64,000 nucleotides of DNA from Stappia indica (GTDB lineage Bacteria; Pseudomonadota; Alphaproteobacteria; Rhizobiales; Stappiaceae): assembly GCF_020177335.1 (NCBI RefSeq), contig NZ_JAIVMG010000001.1, positions 496,001 through 560,000 on the forward strand, read 5' to 3'. The notes beneath the pieces were generated by a model, which was not told the origin of the DNA, ran no database searches, and saw only the letters and a list, made by a program, of their open reading frames with translations. Below, in pieces: positions 51,839 through 62,351 of this stretch. How positions within the stretch are numbered: the first letter of the stretch is position 1; the number at the start of each line of letters is the position of its first letter. The translations under genes were made by a program, and so were the position numbers.

Positions 51839-53644
51839 ATGCAGAACGATCAACACAACCCACTTCTGCAGTACATCGTGAACAATCCGGAAGCCTTTGC
51901 GCAGAACCTCGCCAAGATCATCGAAAACGCCGGCAAAGCCATGGCCGCCTATGTCGAACCGCGCGAAAAGGGGGAGATCAAGTCCGAACTGGCCGATGAA
52001 CTGACGGGAATCGTCAAGACCCTCAGCCAGGTCGGTGAGTACTGGATGTCCGATCCGCAGCGCGCGATCGAAGCCCAGAGCCGTCTGTGGACCCAATATA
52101 TCGGCCTTTGGAACTCCTCGCTCAAGCGCATGATGGGCGAGCCCTCCACGCCAGCGGTCACACCGGATCCGCGCGACAAGCGGTTCGGCGACCCGGAATG
52201 GAGCGAGAATCAGTTCTTCGATTTCGTCAAGCAGCTCTACCTGATCACCTCGCAATGGGCGGAGCAGCTCGTGGTCGAGGCCGCGGACCTCGACGACCAT
52301 ACGCGCCACAAGGCGGATTTCTACGTCAAGCAGATCGCCAACGCGCTGTCGCCGTCGAACTTCGTCCTGACCAATCCGGAGCTGCTGCGCGAGACGCTGG
52401 AATCGAACGGCGAGAATCTGGTGCGCGGCATGAAGCTGCTGGCGGAGGATATCGAGGCCGGCAAGGGCGAGTTGCGCCTTCGCCAGTCGGATCCGACCAA
52501 GTTCAAGGTCGGTGAGAATCTGGCGCTGACCCCCGGCAAGGTGATCGCCCAGAACGACGTGTGCCAGGTCATCCAGTACACCCCGACCACCGATACCGTT
52601 CTCAAGCGGCCGCTGATGATCGTGCCGCCCTGGATCAACAAGTTCTACATTCTCGATCTCAATCCGGAAAAGTCGTTCATCAGATGGGCCGTGGAGCAAG
52701 GACACACGGTGTTCGTCGTTTCCTGGGTCAATCCCGATGAACGCCAGGCGAAGAAGAGCTTCGAGCACTACATGCGCGAGGGCATCCTGGAGACCCTCGA
52801 CGTCATCAAGCGCGCCACGGGCGAGGAAGAGGTCAATGCCATCGGCTATTGCGTCGGCGGCACCCTGCTGGCCGTGACGCTGGCCTACATGGCGGCCACC
52901 GGCGACGAGCGGATCCAGAGCGCCACCTTCTTCACCACCCAGGTCGATTTCACCCACGCGGGCGATCTGAAAGTGTTCGTCGACGAAGAGCAGATCGAAG
53001 CGCTGGAAAAACGGATGGAGGAAAAGGGCTATCTCGATGGCTCGAAGATGGCCTCCGCCTTCAACCTGTTGCGGTCGAACGATCTGATCTGGCCCTATAT
53101 GGTCAACAACTACCTGAAGGGGCGCGAACCTTTCCCCTTCGACCTGTTGTTCTGGAATTCGGACTCCACCCGGATGCCGGCGGCCAATCACTCCTTCTAT
53201 CTGCGCAACTGCTACCTGGAAAACCGCCTCTCCAAGGGCGAGATGGAAATCGCCGGCGAACGGCTGGACCTGGGGAAGGTGACGATCCCGGTCTACAACC
53301 TCGCCACCCGCGAGGATCACATCGCTCCGCCGGAATCGGTGTTTCTCGGCTCCAGCTTCTTCGGCGGCAAGGTGGACTATGTGCTCTCCGGCTCGGGGCA
53401 TATCGCCGGGGTGGTCAATCCGCCCGCCAAGAAAAAGTATCAATACTGGGTCGATGGTCCGCCGACGGGCTCACTTGAGCACTGGATCGCCCAGGCGAGC
53501 GAACATCCCGGTTCCTGGTGGCCGCATTGGGACGCCTGGATCCGCGCGCAGGACGACACCACTGCCAAGGCGCGCAAGCCGGGCGCCCGGCGCATGAAGA
53601 TCCTGGAGGATGCGCCCGGCAGCTACGTCAAGACGCGCTCCTGA
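51839..53644 (+). CDS. phaC: Class I poly(3-hydroxyalkanoate) synthase
   Basis: Polymerises 3-hydroxyacyl-CoA into storage granules. The 601-residue protein has the lipase-like box GYCVGG with the catalytic Cys, the Asp region [10 protein letters not shown] and the His in [10 protein letters not shown]. The N-terminal region is the class I type ([20 protein letters not shown]). GGAGG lies 11 bases before ATG 51839; an in-frame ATG at 51815 is less likely. Its neighbourhood with hom-alaC is typical. Confidence 0.97.
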   Translation: MQNDQHNPLLQYIVNNPEAFAQNLAKIIENAGKAMAAYVEPREKGEIKSELADELTGIVKTLSQVGEYWMSDPQRAIEAQSRLWTQYIGLWNSSLKRMMGEPSTPAVTPDPRDKRFGDPEWSENQFFDFVKQLYLITSQWAEQLVVEAADLDDHTRHKADFYVKQIANALSPSNFVLTNPELLRETLESNGENLVRGMKLLAEDIEAGKGELRLRQSDPTKFKVGENLALTPGKVIAQNDVCQVIQYTPTTDTVLKRPLMIVPPWINKFYILDLNPEKSFIRWAVEQGHTVFVVSWVNPDERQAKKSFEHYMREGILETLDVIKRATGEEEVNAIGYCVGGTLLAVTLAYMAATGDERIQSATFFTTQVDFTHAGDLKVFVDEEQIEALEKRMEEKGYLDGSKMASAFNLLRSNDLIWPYMVNNYLKGREPFPFDLLFWNSDSTRMPAANHSFYLRNCYLENRLSKGEMEIAGERLDLGKVTIPVYNLATREDHIAPPESVFLGSSFFGGKVDYVLSGSGHIAGVVNPPAKKKYQYWVDGPPTGSLEHWIAQASEHPGSWWPHWDAWIRAQDDTTAKARKPGARRMKILEDAPGSYVKTRS

Positions 53645-53826
53645 CCGTCCGCATCCGACGCCTCCATCCTGCCCCAGCCTTGGCATGGGGCGGGAAAATG
53701 CGGTATGACTGAAAAGGCTCTCGCAGGCACCTTCCGGCGCCTCGGAGCACCGATCGCGCTGGGTCTGGCCGCGTCATCGGGTATCCGCTTCAGTCGCTGA
53801 CAGGTTCAGCCGAATACAGGCGCATC

Positions 53827-54456
53827 ATGCCGCACACTCCGCAGCGGACCGGCACGCCGGCCGCAAAATACTCCGTTTACAGGCCCATGGACGCAGGAAA
53901 GATTCCGGCGCTGGGCATGGATGCGGATGTCTGGCGGCGCCACGCCAGCGGCTGGAGTGTGTGGACCCGCTTCGCCACCCTGCCCCTGCTGCATCTCGCC
54001 GTCTGGTCGCATGCCTGGTACGGCTGGCCGGTGGCGCTTGCCGCTATCGCGCTGGTGTGCATCTGGTTGTGGCTGAACCCGAGGCTCTTCCCACCGCCCA
54101 GACGGTTCGACAGCTGGCACGTGCGCGCGACCTTCGGCGAACGGGTGTGGCTCAACCGGCTGATGGTCCCGATCCCCGACGCCATCAACCGCCGGGCCAT
54201 GGTGCTGTCGCTGGTCACCGGCATCGGCTTCGTCATCGGACTGTGGGGCGCGGCGACCACCAGCCTGGTGCCGCTCGTCATCGGTCTGGTTCTGACCTAT
54301 ACGGGGAAGATGACCTTCCTGCAGACCATGGTCGGGCTCTACGACGAGATGCGCGACGCGCATCCCGTCTACCGCTCCTGGAGCGTCACTCCGGACAACG
54401 ACAACGCTGCCAGCCACCAGACCGGCAAGCAGACACGTCGCCAGACAGGGTCCTGA
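53827..54456 (+). CDS. DUF6653 family membrane protein
   Basis: A 209-residue protein with about four membrane helices (VALAAIALVCIWLWLN; VLSLVTGIGFVIGLWGAA; LVPLVIGLVLTYTGKM). The family segments HASGWSVWTRFATLPLL and WLNPRLFPPPRRFDSW are present, and YDEMRDAHPVYRSW follows. Function unknown. It is convergent with rocD. Confidence 0.8.
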   Translation: MPHTPQRTGTPAAKYSVYRPMDAGKIPALGMDADVWRRHASGWSVWTRFATLPLLHLAVWSHAWYGWPVALAAIALVCIWLWLNPRLFPPPRRFDSWHVRATFGERVWLNRLMVPIPDAINRRAMVLSLVTGIGFVIGLWGAATTSLVPLVIGLVLTYTGKMTFLQTMVGLYDEMRDAHPVYRSWSVTPDNDNAASHQTGKQTRRQTGS

Positions 54457-54473
54457 CTGAACGCGCGGGCGCC

Positions 54474-55685
54474 TCAGCCCCCGCGCGTCAGAACCTTGTC
54501 GAACCGCTCCAGTGCCCAGTCGACATCCTCACGGCCCAGCACCAGCGGCGGCGCGATGCGAATGGTGTCTTCATGGGTGTCCTTGGCCAGGATCCCCTCA
54601 TCGCGCAGCGCCTCGCAATACCCCCGCGCGCCGCCGGCTTCCGGATGCAGCTCCACGGCAATCATCAGGCCGCGCCCGCGCACCTCGCGCACCGCATTGG
54701 AGCGGATTTCCCCCAGTCCTTTGCGGAAATACGCCCCTTGGGTTTCCGCATTGTCGATCATCCCCTCCTCGACCAGCACCTTCAGCGCCATGCGGGCGAC
54801 GGCACAGGCGAGCGGATTGCCGCCAAAGGTCGAGCCATGCTCGCCCGGCTTCAGAACGCCGAGAACCTCCGAGTTGGAGAGCACCGCTGAAACCGGATAG
54901 AAGCCCCCGGACAGCGCCTTGCCGACCAGCGTCACATCCGCCTCGACCCCTTCATGCTCTTCCGCCAGCAGCCGCCCGGTGCGCCCGAGGCCGGTCTGGA
55001 TCTCATCGAGAATCATGGTGATGTTGCGCGCGGTGCACAGCTCCCGCGCCTTGCGAAAATACCCTTCGGGTGGAAGGAGAATGCCAGCCTCGCCCTGGAT
55101 CGGTTCGGCGAGAAAGGCGACCGTATTGTCGGTGACTGCCGCTTCCAGCGCCTCATAGTCGCCGAACGGGACCACCTTGAACCCGGGCGCGAAGGGACCG
55201 AACCCGGCGCGCGCCGTCGGATCCGTCGAGAAGCCGACGATGCCCAGGGTGCGACCATGGAAGTTGTTGGCGCAAACGATGATTTCCGCCTTGCCCGCCG
55301 GCACGCCCTTCACCTCGTAGCCCCATTTACGTACCGCCTTGACCGCCGTTTCCACCGCCTCGGCGCCGGAGTTCATCGGCAGGATCTTGTGCGCGCCGGT
55401 CAGGGCCGAGAGATCTTCATAGAGAAGCGCAAGCTGGTCGTTGTGAAAGGCCCGGGAGGTCAGCGTCAGCTTGCCGGCCTGCTCTACCATCGCATCGCGG
55501 ATGCGCGGATGGCAGTGCCCCTGGTTGACGGCTGAATAGGCGGAGAGGCAATCGAGATAGCGCCGCCCCTCCACATCCCACAGCCAGACGCCCTCGCCTC
55601 TCGTCAGGACGACGTCCAGCGGCTTGTAGTTATGCGCACCCAAGCGGTGTTCGGCGGCGATGTAGTCTTCCGGCAACCGGCTCAT
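54474..55685 (-). CDS. rocD: Ornithine aminotransferase
   Basis: Converts ornithine to glutamate semialdehyde in arginine breakdown. The 403-residue class III PLP enzyme has [32 protein letters not shown] and the PLP lysine in [15 protein letters not shown]. It starts [20 protein letters not shown], the family N-terminus. It lies next to the arginase gene, on the same strand, with which it probably shares a transcript. Confidence 0.96.
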   Translation of the reverse strand: MSRLPEDYIAAEHRLGAHNYKPLDVVLTRGEGVWLWDVEGRRYLDCLSAYSAVNQGHCHPRIRDAMVEQAGKLTLTSRAFHNDQLALLYEDLSALTGAHKILPMNSGAEAVETAVKAVRKWGYEVKGVPAGKAEIIVCANNFHGRTLGIVGFSTDPTARAGFGPFAPGFKVVPFGDYEALEAAVTDNTVAFLAEPIQGEAGILLPPEGYFRKARELCTARNITMILDEIQTGLGRTGRLLAEEHEGVEADVTLVGKALSGGFYPVSAVLSNSEVLGVLKPGEHGSTFGGNPLACAVARMALKVLVEEGMIDNAETQGAYFRKGLGEIRSNAVREVRGRGLMIAVELHPEAGGARGYCEALRDEGILAKDTHEDTIRIAPPLVLGREDVDWALERFDKVLTRGG

Positions 55686-55750
55686 GCGGGCCTCCTCGGA
55701 TCAAGTGATGCAAAAGTCAGTGAACGGGTGGTCGGGGCGCGTTCCTTCGC

Positions 55751-56704
55751 TTACCCGAACGGCTGGGTGGGCCGGTCCATGATTTCCTGCCCGAACAGGC
55801 TGGCCACCAGCTCGGCAAGCACGAGCGCGCTGCGACCGCGGTCATCGAGAAACGGGTTCAGCTCGACCACGTCGAGCGAGCCGACGCAGCCCGCATCCTC
55901 CAGAAGCTCCATCACCAGATGGGCCTCGCGATAGGTGGCGCCGCCCGGTACGGTGGTGCCCACGCCAGGGGCGACCGTGGGGTCGAGGAAATCCACGTCG
56001 AGCGATACGTGCAGCACGCCGTTTTCGGCGGCGACACGGTTCAGGAACCGGTGCAGCAGAACCGAGACACCATGTTCGTCGATCTGCCGCATGTCGACGA
56101 TCGACACGCCGCGCCGGCGCAGCAGATCGCGTTCTCCCGGGTCGATCGAGCGGGCGCCGAACACGCACATGCGCTCCGGCGGAATGGATGTGGTCGGGTC
56201 ATCACCGAACACCGGCCGCAATTCCTCTTCACCGGCGAGCAGCGCCAGCGACATGCCGTGCATGTTGCCCGAAGGCGAAATCGAGGGAATGTTGAAATCC
56301 GCATGGGCATCGAGCCAGAGGACGAACAGCGGCCTGCCCTCCTCCTCCCAGTGGCGGGCAACCCCCATGACCGAGCCCATCGCCAACGAGTGATCGCCGC
56401 CGAGAAACACCGGCAGCGTGCCGGCCTTGCACAGATCGTAGGATTGGCGGGCAAGCGGTCGCACCCAGCTCGCCACCCGCTCCGGGCTGTGGGCGGCGCC
56501 GGCGAAGGTCAATGGCCCCAAAGCTCGTGCATCCAGTTGCACCACATTGCCATGGTCGGTGACATCCCGGCCAAGGGCGACCAGTCGGGCTTCCAGTTCG
56601 GCGACGCGCAAGGCCTCCGGCCCCATACCCGCCCCGCGACGGCCCGTTCCCGCCTCCACCGGCACGCCAAGCAAACCGATCCGCCGCGCCCCGTTTCCGC
56701 TCAT
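55751..56704 (-). CDS. rocF: Arginase
   Basis: Hydrolyses arginine to ornithine and urea. The 317-residue protein has the manganese-binding motifs GGDHSLAMGS, LDAHADFN and SLDVDFLDP. The ending ELNPFLDDRG matches the ureohydrolase family. GGAGG six bases before the ATG at 56704 decides the start over the adjacent ATG at 56707. It is divergent from the Lrp-type regulator. Confidence 0.95.
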   Translation of the reverse strand: MSGNGARRIGLLGVPVEAGTGRRGAGMGPEALRVAELEARLVALGRDVTDHGNVVQLDARALGPLTFAGAAHSPERVASWVRPLARQSYDLCKAGTLPVFLGGDHSLAMGSVMGVARHWEEEGRPLFVLWLDAHADFNIPSISPSGNMHGMSLALLAGEEELRPVFGDDPTTSIPPERMCVFGARSIDPGERDLLRRRGVSIVDMRQIDEHGVSVLLHRFLNRVAAENGVLHVSLDVDFLDPTVAPGVGTTVPGGATYREAHLVMELLEDAGCVGSLDVVELNPFLDDRGRSALVLAELVASLFGQEIMDRPTQPFG

Positions 56705-56858
56705 CATCCGCCTCCCCGCATCCTGGTGCCGGAGATGGGAGACGCCCTCCCTTCCCGGTCGTTTCACAAAGGATGCGCCGATTGCGCGGTGGCAAATAGA
56801 TGGATTTTCGGCGATTTGTTCAGGAATTCTGCCATAGTGGCAGGCTCAATGGAGCAAT

Positions 56859-57290
56859 GTGACAGATATGGATGATCTCGACCGGAAGCTGATCGCCCTG
56901 CTGCGCCACGATTCCCGCCTGCCGGTTGCCTCGCTCGCCGCCGAGCTCGGCACGTCCCGGGCCACGGTTCGGGCGCGGATGGACCGGCTGGTGGCCGATG
57001 GCACCATTCAGGGCTTCACCCTTCGCCTGCGCAGCGATGCGACGGGCCGGCCGATTCGCGCGGTGATGATGATCGAGGTCGAGGGACACCGGGCCGATGC
57101 GATCGTGCGCCGGCTCTATGGCTTTCCGGACGTGCGCGCGCTGCACACCACCAACGGGCGCTGGGATGTGGTCGCGGAGATCGAGGCGGACACGCTGGAG
57201 GCCTTTGACCGGCTGCTGTCGACCATCCGCGGCCTCGACGGCATCGCCTCCTCCGAAACCAGCATCCTTCTCGCCTCGCGCAAGGGATAG
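56859..57290 (+). CDS. Lrp/AsnC family transcriptional regulator of the arginase operon
   Basis: A 143-residue regulator with an N-terminal helix-turn-helix (LDRKLIALLRHDSRLPVASL; LGTSRATVRARMDRL) and a C-terminal RAM domain (VMMIEVEGHRADAIVRRLYG; WDVVAEIEADTLEAFDRLL). It starts with GTG at 56859, preceded by GGAG four bases upstream; ATG 56868 is the alternative. Divergent placement suggests it controls the arginase-rocD operon in response to arginine or a product, an inference. Confidence 0.9.
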   Translation: MTDMDDLDRKLIALLRHDSRLPVASLAAELGTSRATVRARMDRLVADGTIQGFTLRLRSDATGRPIRAVMMIEVEGHRADAIVRRLYGFPDVRALHTTNGRWDVVAEIEADTLEAFDRLLSTIRGLDGIASSETSILLASRKG

Positions 57291-57340
57291 GCCGCGCATC
57301 TATCGCCGGGACGCGGCAGGCCGGCACAAACCGCCCGACA

Positions 57341-57366
57341 AACGCAAAACGGCCCGCCAAAGGGCG
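57341..57366. repeat. 26-bp direct repeat, left copy
   Basis: AACGCAAAACGGCCCGCCAA continuing to AGGGCG is identical to 57533-57558. The right copy forms part of the rpsI terminator; this one lacks the second arm, so it looks like a partial duplicate. Confidence 0.85.
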
Positions 57367-57379
57367 AAGACGCCTCCCC

Positions 57380-57511
57380 CGTCCTCCCCGGGCAAGCCTT
57401 GGCGCGACCCGGGATCGGGGAGCCGATGGGCCTGCATTTTCAAGGAGCAGGACTCGAGAGGTCGTGGCTCTCCGGTCCCGGATCTCCGCTTGCGCTTCGT
57501 CCGGGAGGACG
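57380..57511. mobile_element. MITE-like element with inverted ends
   Basis: The ends CGTCCTCCCCGG and CCGGGAGGACG are inverted copies with one extra C. The 132-base body has no gene and further GC-rich inverted segments (CCCGGGATCGGGG). It lies between two 26-bp direct repeats that may represent a duplicated target. No transposase is present. Confidence 0.5.
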
Positions 57512-57532
57512 CCCTGAGAAGGGGCTTGTCAT

Positions 57533-57558
57533 AACGCAAAACGGCCCGCCAAAGGGCG
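57533..57558. repeat. 26-bp direct repeat, right copy
   Basis: Identical to 57341-57366. It includes the first arm of the rpsI terminator. Confidence 0.85.
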
Positions 57559-57566
57559 GGCCGTCG
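57540..57566 (-). terminator. Intrinsic terminator of the rplM-rpsI operon
   Basis: On the minus strand ACGGCCCGCC, a four-base loop and GGCGGGCCGT form a perfect 10-bp stem followed by TTTTG. It begins about 30 bases after the rpsI stop codon. Confidence 0.8.
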
Positions 57567-57593
57567 TGTTTCTTGCAAGAACCGATCCGGAGA

Positions 57594-58076
57594 TCAGCGC
57601 TTGGAGAACTGGAAGCTCCGGCGCGCCTTGCGCTTGCCGTACTTCTTACGCTCGACAACGCGGCTGTCGCGGGTCAGGAAGCCTTCCTTCTTGAGCACAC
57701 CGCGCAGCTCCGGCTCGTAATGGGTCAGAGCCTTGGAGATGCCGTGACGCAGCGCGCCGGCCTGGCCGGACAGGCCGCCACCGGTGACGGTGGCGATCAC
57801 GTCATACTGGCCGTCGCGATCGGTCAGAACGATCGGCTGACGCAGGATCATCTGCAACACCGGACGCGCGAAATACTCCACGAAGTCCTTCTTGTTGATG
57901 GTGATCTTGCCGGTGCCCGGCTTGATCCAGACACGTGCGATCGCGTCCTTCCGCTTGCCGGTCGCGTAGGCGCGGCCATGGGCGTCAAGCTTCTGGACAT
58001 GCACAGGAGCTTCGGACTGGCCGGCGTCGATGGCGCCGCCGAGTTCTTCGAGGGACTGCAGCTCAGCCATGGTCAA
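57594..58076 (-). CDS. rpsI: 30S ribosomal protein S9
   Basis: A 160-residue ribosomal protein. The core [20 protein letters not shown] and the C-terminus [17 protein letters not shown], which contacts the P-site tRNA, are present. The extended N-terminus is normal for alphaproteobacteria. It overlaps rplM by four bases. Confidence 0.98.
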   Translation of the reverse strand: MTMAELQSLEELGGAIDAGQSEAPVHVQKLDAHGRAYATGKRKDAIARVWIKPGTGKITINKKDFVEYFARPVLQMILRQPIVLTDRDGQYDVIATVTGGGLSGQAGALRHGISKALTHYEPELRGVLKKEGFLTRDSRVVERKKYGKRKARRSFQFSKR

Positions 58077-58540
58077 GCCCTCTTTCCGTCGTTCTTCGCG
58101 TTGAAGGCCTTGAAGTCAACCGTGACCGGCGTCTGGGCTTCATGCGGATGGGTGGACCCGGCGTAAATCCGGAGATTCTTCAGCTGCTGGCGGCTCAGCG
58201 GGCCACCCGGCATCATGCGCTTCACGGCCTGCTCCAGAACGCGCTCGGGGAACTTGCCCTCGATGATGGCGCGCGCGGTGCGTTCCTTGATGCCACCGGG
58301 ATAACCGGTGTGCCAGTAGTACTTCTTGTCCTGCAGCTTGTTGCCCGTCAGAACCGCCTTGTCGGCGTTGATGACGATGACATTGTCGCCGCAGTCGATG
58401 TGCGGGGTGAAGGTCGGCTTGGTCTTGCCGCGCAAAGTGTTGGCAATGAAGGCGGCCAGGCGGCCGACGACAACGCCCTCAGCGTCGATCAAGATCCACT
58501 TTTTCTCGACCTCGGCCGTCTTGGCAGAATAGGTCTTCAT
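58073..58540 (-). CDS. rplM: 50S ribosomal protein L13
   Basis: A 155-residue ribosomal protein starting [19 protein letters not shown], with [20 protein letters not shown] and [21 protein letters not shown]. It is first in the rplM-rpsI operon. The AT-rich 200 bases upstream (58541-58782) hold the promoter region and no gene. Confidence 0.98.
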   Translation of the reverse strand: MKTYSAKTAEVEKKWILIDAEGVVVGRLAAFIANTLRGKTKPTFTPHIDCGDNVIVINADKAVLTGNKLQDKKYYWHTGYPGGIKERTARAIIEGKFPERVLEQAVKRMMPGGPLSRQQLKNLRIYAGSTHPHEAQTPVTVDFKAFNAKNDGKRA

Positions 58541-58782
58541 GGGTGCGATCCGTTTTTGTCGCGAACCGGACATTGCCAGATGTCAGCCAAGCCGGTCCGA
58601 ATGCCATGCAAAACGGCCCCAAACGGGACCGCGTGCTGTCGAAGGGTATTTACGCGTGGCGGAACAACCTGTCAATCAACATTATTCGCACCGCCCTCGA
58701 GATTTGCCAAATAAAACAATGCATTATAAAAACGGTATGATATTACCACATAAATTCCTCACCCAAACCGCCCTGCGCCGGC

Positions 58783-59214
58783 TCAGCTTTCCCGTGGCGG
58801 GATCGAATAGGTCGCGGTTGCGTGGGAAACCAGCTCCTCGCTGCCACGGCTGCGGATACCGCATTCGGTGACGGCCAGCCGCTTGCCGAGCTTCAGCAGC
58901 GAACAGGTGGCGATCAGCTCGCCGGGCTCGGGCTTGCGCAGGAAGTTGATCGACTGATGGGTGGTCACCGCAAGCCCCACCGGCCCGATATGGGCGAGAA
59001 TCACGATATAGGCGGCGAGATCGGCGAGCGTCATCTGAGTCGGGCCGGACACCGTCCCCCCGGGGCGCAAATGCCGGTCCTGCGGGGTGATCGACACCAC
59101 CGCCTGCCCCGATGACAGGTCCTCGATGGCATAGATCCGCCCATCCACATGCACTTGCGGAAACTCCCGGTCGATGAACTCGTCCAGTTCCGCGATACTC
59201 ATGATCGGCTGCAA
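58783..59214 (-). CDS. PaaI-type hotdog-fold thioesterase, TTG start
   Basis: A 143-residue acyl-CoA thioesterase-like protein. The family region GGTVSGPTQMTLADLAAYIVI and the strand HQSINFLRKPEPGELIATC fit the PaaI/4HBT fold. A GGAGGG ribosome site lies six bases before a TTG at 59214; the next ATG (59202) is 18 bases from it, so TTG is the likelier start. It is divergent from the crotonase gene, suggesting acyl-CoA metabolism. Confidence 0.85.
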   Translation of the reverse strand: MQPIMSIAELDEFIDREFPQVHVDGRIYAIEDLSSGQAVVSITPQDRHLRPGGTVSGPTQMTLADLAAYIVILAHIGPVGLAVTTHQSINFLRKPEPGELIATCSLLKLGKRLAVTECGIRSRGSEELVSHATATYSIPPRES

Positions 59215-59346
59215 GATATTCCCTCCCTCGCGTATCTCCCCTTTCCGTTTACGGAATGCGACCTTGCATCACAAGGCCCACGCGGCGCTTTGTCGGCGCC
59301 GGCCGCTCCGCTATAACGGGCAGACACGTCAAGGAGACCGCTCGCC

Positions 59347-60156
59347 ATGCTGCAAGCGCAAGATGCCACCCCACCGATCGCCCAGGACCGCCAGGGCGGC
59401 GTTCTGACCCTCACCCTGCAACGGGAGGCAAGCCGCAACGCGCTGTCGGAGGAGATGATGGCCGCGCTTCAGTCGGCGCTCGAGGGTGCGGCAGAGGATC
59501 CCGAGGTGCGGGTGGTCGTGCTCAGGGCAACGGGCGCGGTGTTCTGCGCCGGTCACGACCTGAAGGAGATGACCGCGGCCCGCGCAAAGGCCGATGGCGG
59601 CCGGGCCTATTACACGGATGTGATGGGGCGCTGCTCACGGCTGATGCAGACCATCGTCACTCTGCCCAAGCCGGTGATCGCCGAGGTGGGCGGCATGGCA
59701 ACCGCCGCCGGGCTGCAGCTGGTTGCCTCCTGCGATCTGGCGATTGCCAGCGACACGGCCCGGTTCTGCACCCCCGGCGTCAATATCGGCCTGTTCTGTT
59801 CCACGCCGATGGTGGCGCTGTCGCGCAATGTCTCGCGCAAGCAGGCGATGGAGATGCTGCTCACCGGCGAAATCATCGACGCCTCGACCGCCCGCGAATT
59901 CGGGCTCGTCAACCGGGTCGTGCCGGAGGCCTATCTCGGTCAGGTGGTGGCGAAATATGCCGAAACCATCGCCGCCAAATCGCCGCTGACGCTGAAGACC
60001 GGCAAGGAAGCGTTCTATCGGCAGATCGAGATGCCGCTTGCCGAGGCCTATGACTACTGCGCCCAGGTGATGGTCGACAACATGATGGCCCGCGATGCGG
60101 AGGAAGGCATCGGCGCCTTCCTGGAAAAGCGCTCGCCCGATTGGACCGGGGAATAA
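59347..60156 (+). CDS. Enoyl-CoA hydratase/isomerase-family protein lacking catalytic glutamates
   Basis: A 269-residue crotonase-fold protein. The CoA-binding oxyanion segments VFCAGHDLKEM and GGMATAAGLQLVASCDLAIA are present. The two hydratase glutamates are replaced: Q in the LQLVASCD segment and G in TPGVNIGLFCSTP. This matches the ECHDC3-like group, whose activity is unclear, so it may not be a classic hydratase. It is followed by the CoA-binding protein gene. Confidence 0.9.
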   Translation: MLQAQDATPPIAQDRQGGVLTLTLQREASRNALSEEMMAALQSALEGAAEDPEVRVVVLRATGAVFCAGHDLKEMTAARAKADGGRAYYTDVMGRCSRLMQTIVTLPKPVIAEVGGMATAAGLQLVASCDLAIASDTARFCTPGVNIGLFCSTPMVALSRNVSRKQAMEMLLTGEIIDASTAREFGLVNRVVPEAYLGQVVAKYAETIAAKSPLTLKTGKEAFYRQIEMPLAEAYDYCAQVMVDNMMARDAEEGIGAFLEKRSPDWTGE

Positions 60157-60201
60157 CCCTTCCCCGCGCCCGCCGCCCTGCCCTTACCGGAGCCCCTTGC
60201 C

Positions 60202-60738
60202 GTGAACCATGACAGCTACTCGGACGCCTATATCCGCGACATCCTCGACGGGGTGAAGACCATTGCCCTGGTCGGCGCCAGCGCCAACACCGTGCGGCCG
60301 TCCTACTTCGTTCTGAAATACCTGCTGTCCAAGGGCTATGAGGTCATCCCGATCAATCCGGGACAGGCCGGCAAGGAGATTCTCGGCCAGACCGTCCATG
60401 CCTCACTGGCGGATGTCCCCGTTGCCATCGACATGGTCGACATCTTCCGCAATTCGGAGGCGGCCGGCGCCGTCGTTGAGGAGGCCTTGCGGCTCCCGAC
60501 GTTGCCCAAGGTCATCTGGATGCAGCTTTCCGTGCGCAATGACGCGGCGGCCCGGCTGGCGGAGGACAAGGGTCTCAAGGTGGTGATGGATCGCTGCCCG
60601 AAGATCGAATACGGGCGCCTTTCCGGCGAGATCGGCTGGACCGGCGTCAATTCGCGCAACCTGTCGGCCAAGCGTCCGGTGTTGAAGAGCGGCTATCAGC
60701 ATCGCGGACTGGCGACGAGCAAACCGCCTCAGGACTGA
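60202..60738 (+). CDS. CoA-binding Rossmann-fold protein, YccU type
   Basis: A 178-residue protein that starts at a GTG (60202). The nucleotide-binding motif TIALVGASANTVRPSYFV and the later YEVIPINPG and PKVIWMQLSVRND segments define the CoA-binding domain. The conserved end VVMDRCPKIEYGRLSGEIGW matches the YccU family. Role unknown; in related genomes it neighbours the O-acetylhomoserine sulfhydrylase gene, as here after four genes. Confidence 0.9.
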   Translation: MNHDSYSDAYIRDILDGVKTIALVGASANTVRPSYFVLKYLLSKGYEVIPINPGQAGKEILGQTVHASLADVPVAIDMVDIFRNSEAAGAVVEEALRLPTLPKVIWMQLSVRNDAAARLAEDKGLKVVMDRCPKIEYGRLSGEIGWTGVNSRNLSAKRPVLKSGYQHRGLATSKPPQD

Positions 60739-60876
60739 GCCCCCAGGAGGGGGCGAGCGTCGCCCGACACCCCCGCCCGGAACGGGAAAGCCTGTCAAAC
60801 AAGGCGTTTGACGAGGTGCCCGCCCCGGGTGCACTCTGCAAAAGGTGACCGCGCGCCGATTGGCGGCCCGCGGGAC

Positions 60877-61449
60877 ATGGCAGCACACGAGACAGGCAAG
60901 GTGACCACTTCGCGCAAGTCCGGGAGCCTGCAACCGGATGGGCCGGCAAGGCTCAAACGTCCCCAACCCCAGCCCGACATCATCGGCTGGCGGGAGATCG
61001 TCTCCCTGCCGGACCTTGGTATCGCCACGCTCAAGGCCAAGATCGACACTGGCGCGCGCACCTCCGCGCTTCATGCGGTCGACCAGCAGCTGTTCGAGCG
61101 CGAAGGCCGCAAGTGGGTGCGTTTCAAGGTCCCCGCCTCGGCCGCGCACAAGACCATCCCGGTCGAGACCCCGCTGATCGACGAGCGCGACATCAAGAAC
61201 ACCAGCGGCATTCCCGAACGGCGCTTCGTGATCCGCACGACGCTGCTGCTCGGCCGTCATCACTGGTCCATCGAGGCATCGCTCGCCAATCGCGCGAAGA
61301 TGGAATTCGATCTGATCCTTGGACGTTCGGCAATCCGCCGGCGCGGCGTCCTTGTCGATCCTGGGCGTTCCTATGTCGCCGGAGCTCCAAGCAGCCAGTT
61401 TCACGTTGGGGCACCGATCGTGCCACCGCCATCCGGAGACATACCATGA
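60877..61449 (+). CDS. RimB-like retropepsin-fold protease (ATP-dependent zinc protease family)
   Basis: A 190-residue protein with the aspartic-protease-like motif [15 protein letters not shown] and the second segment [19 protein letters not shown]. This is the family annotated as putative ATP-dependent zinc protease, called RimB in Pseudomonas. Starts at ATG 60877 or GTG 60901 are possible. Its stop overlaps the RimK-like start (ATGA), so the two work as a pair, probably in processing poly-glutamate tails. Confidence 0.85.
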   Translation: MAAHETGKVTTSRKSGSLQPDGPARLKRPQPQPDIIGWREIVSLPDLGIATLKAKIDTGARTSALHAVDQQLFEREGRKWVRFKVPASAAHKTIPVETPLIDERDIKNTSGIPERRFVIRTTLLLGRHHWSIEASLANRAKMEFDLILGRSAIRRRGVLVDPGRSYVAGAPSSQFHVGAPIVPPPSGDIP

Positions 61450-62351
61450 AGATCGCCATGATGGCCCGCAACCCGGACCTTTACTCGCATCGCCGGCTCA
61501 AGGAGGCCGCCGAGGAACGCGGGCATGAGATGCAGATCGTCAACACCCTGCGCTGCTACATGAACATCGCCTCGCGCCGGCCGGAAATCTATTATAACGG
61601 CGAGAAGCTACCGCTCTTCGATGCGGTGATCCCGCGCATCGGCGCTTCGGTCACCTTCTACGGCCTGGCCGTACTGCGTCAGTTCGAGATGATGGGCGTG
61701 TTCCCGCTCAACGAATCCGTCAGCATCGGCCGTTCGCGCGACAAGCTGCGATCGATGCAACTGCTGGCTCGCGATGGGGTCGGCCTGCCGGTCACCACCT
61801 TCGCCCATGACCCGAAGCAGACCGAGGAAGTGTTGAAGCTCGCCGGGGGCGCGCCGCTGGTGATCAAGCTGCTGGAGGGCACCCAGGGCATTGGCGTCGT
61901 CCTTGCCGATACCCACCGCTCGGCGAAATCCGTGATCGAGGCGTTTCGCGGCGCCGGGGTCAACATTCTCGTGCAGGAGTTCATCAAGGAAGCCGGCGGC
62001 ACCGATATCCGCGCGCTGGTGGTGGATGGCAAGGTGATCGCCGCGATGAAGCGTACCGGCGCTGAAGGCGAGTTCCGCTCAAACCTGCATCGCGGCGGCA
62101 GTGCGGAGCCCACCCGCATTTCGCCGGAGGAGCGGCAGGCCGCCGTTCGCGCAGCCAAGACCATGGGGCTCAATGTCTGCGGTGTCGACATGCTGCGGGC
62201 CAATCATGGCCCCGTGGTGATGGAGGTGAACTCCTCCCCCGGGCTGGAAGGGGTGGAAAAGGCCACCGGCATCGACGTTGCCGGCAAGATCATCGAATTC
62301 ATCGAGAAGAAAGCCAAACCGGGCAAGACCCGCACCAGGGGGAAAGGGTGA
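61446..62351 (+). CDS. rimK: RimK-like ATP-grasp ligase
   Basis: ATP-dependent glutamate ligase that modifies ribosomal protein S6 in E. coli. The 301-residue protein has the N-terminal pre-ATP-grasp fold ([20 protein letters not shown]), the segment LIRIG-like [14 protein letters not shown], and the ATP-grasp core ([36 protein letters not shown]). The substrate here is not proven to be S6. It overlaps both neighbours by four bases, so all three genes are coupled. Confidence 0.93.
   Translation: MKIAMMARNPDLYSHRRLKEAAEERGHEMQIVNTLRCYMNIASRRPEIYYNGEKLPLFDAVIPRIGASVTFYGLAVLRQFEMMGVFPLNESVSIGRSRDKLRSMQLLARDGVGLPVTTFAHDPKQTEEVLKLAGGAPLVIKLLEGTQGIGVVLADTHRSAKSVIEAFRGAGVNILVQEFIKEAGGTDIRALVVDGKVIAAMKRTGAEGEFRSNLHRGGSAEPTRISPEERQAAVRAAKTMGLNVCGVDMLRANHGPVVMEVNSSPGLEGVEKATGIDVAGKIIEFIEKKAKPGKTRTRGKG

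Noticed and set aside
56335-56352. CCTCCTCCC inside the arginase gene
   Set aside because: Coding sequence with no hairpin around it.
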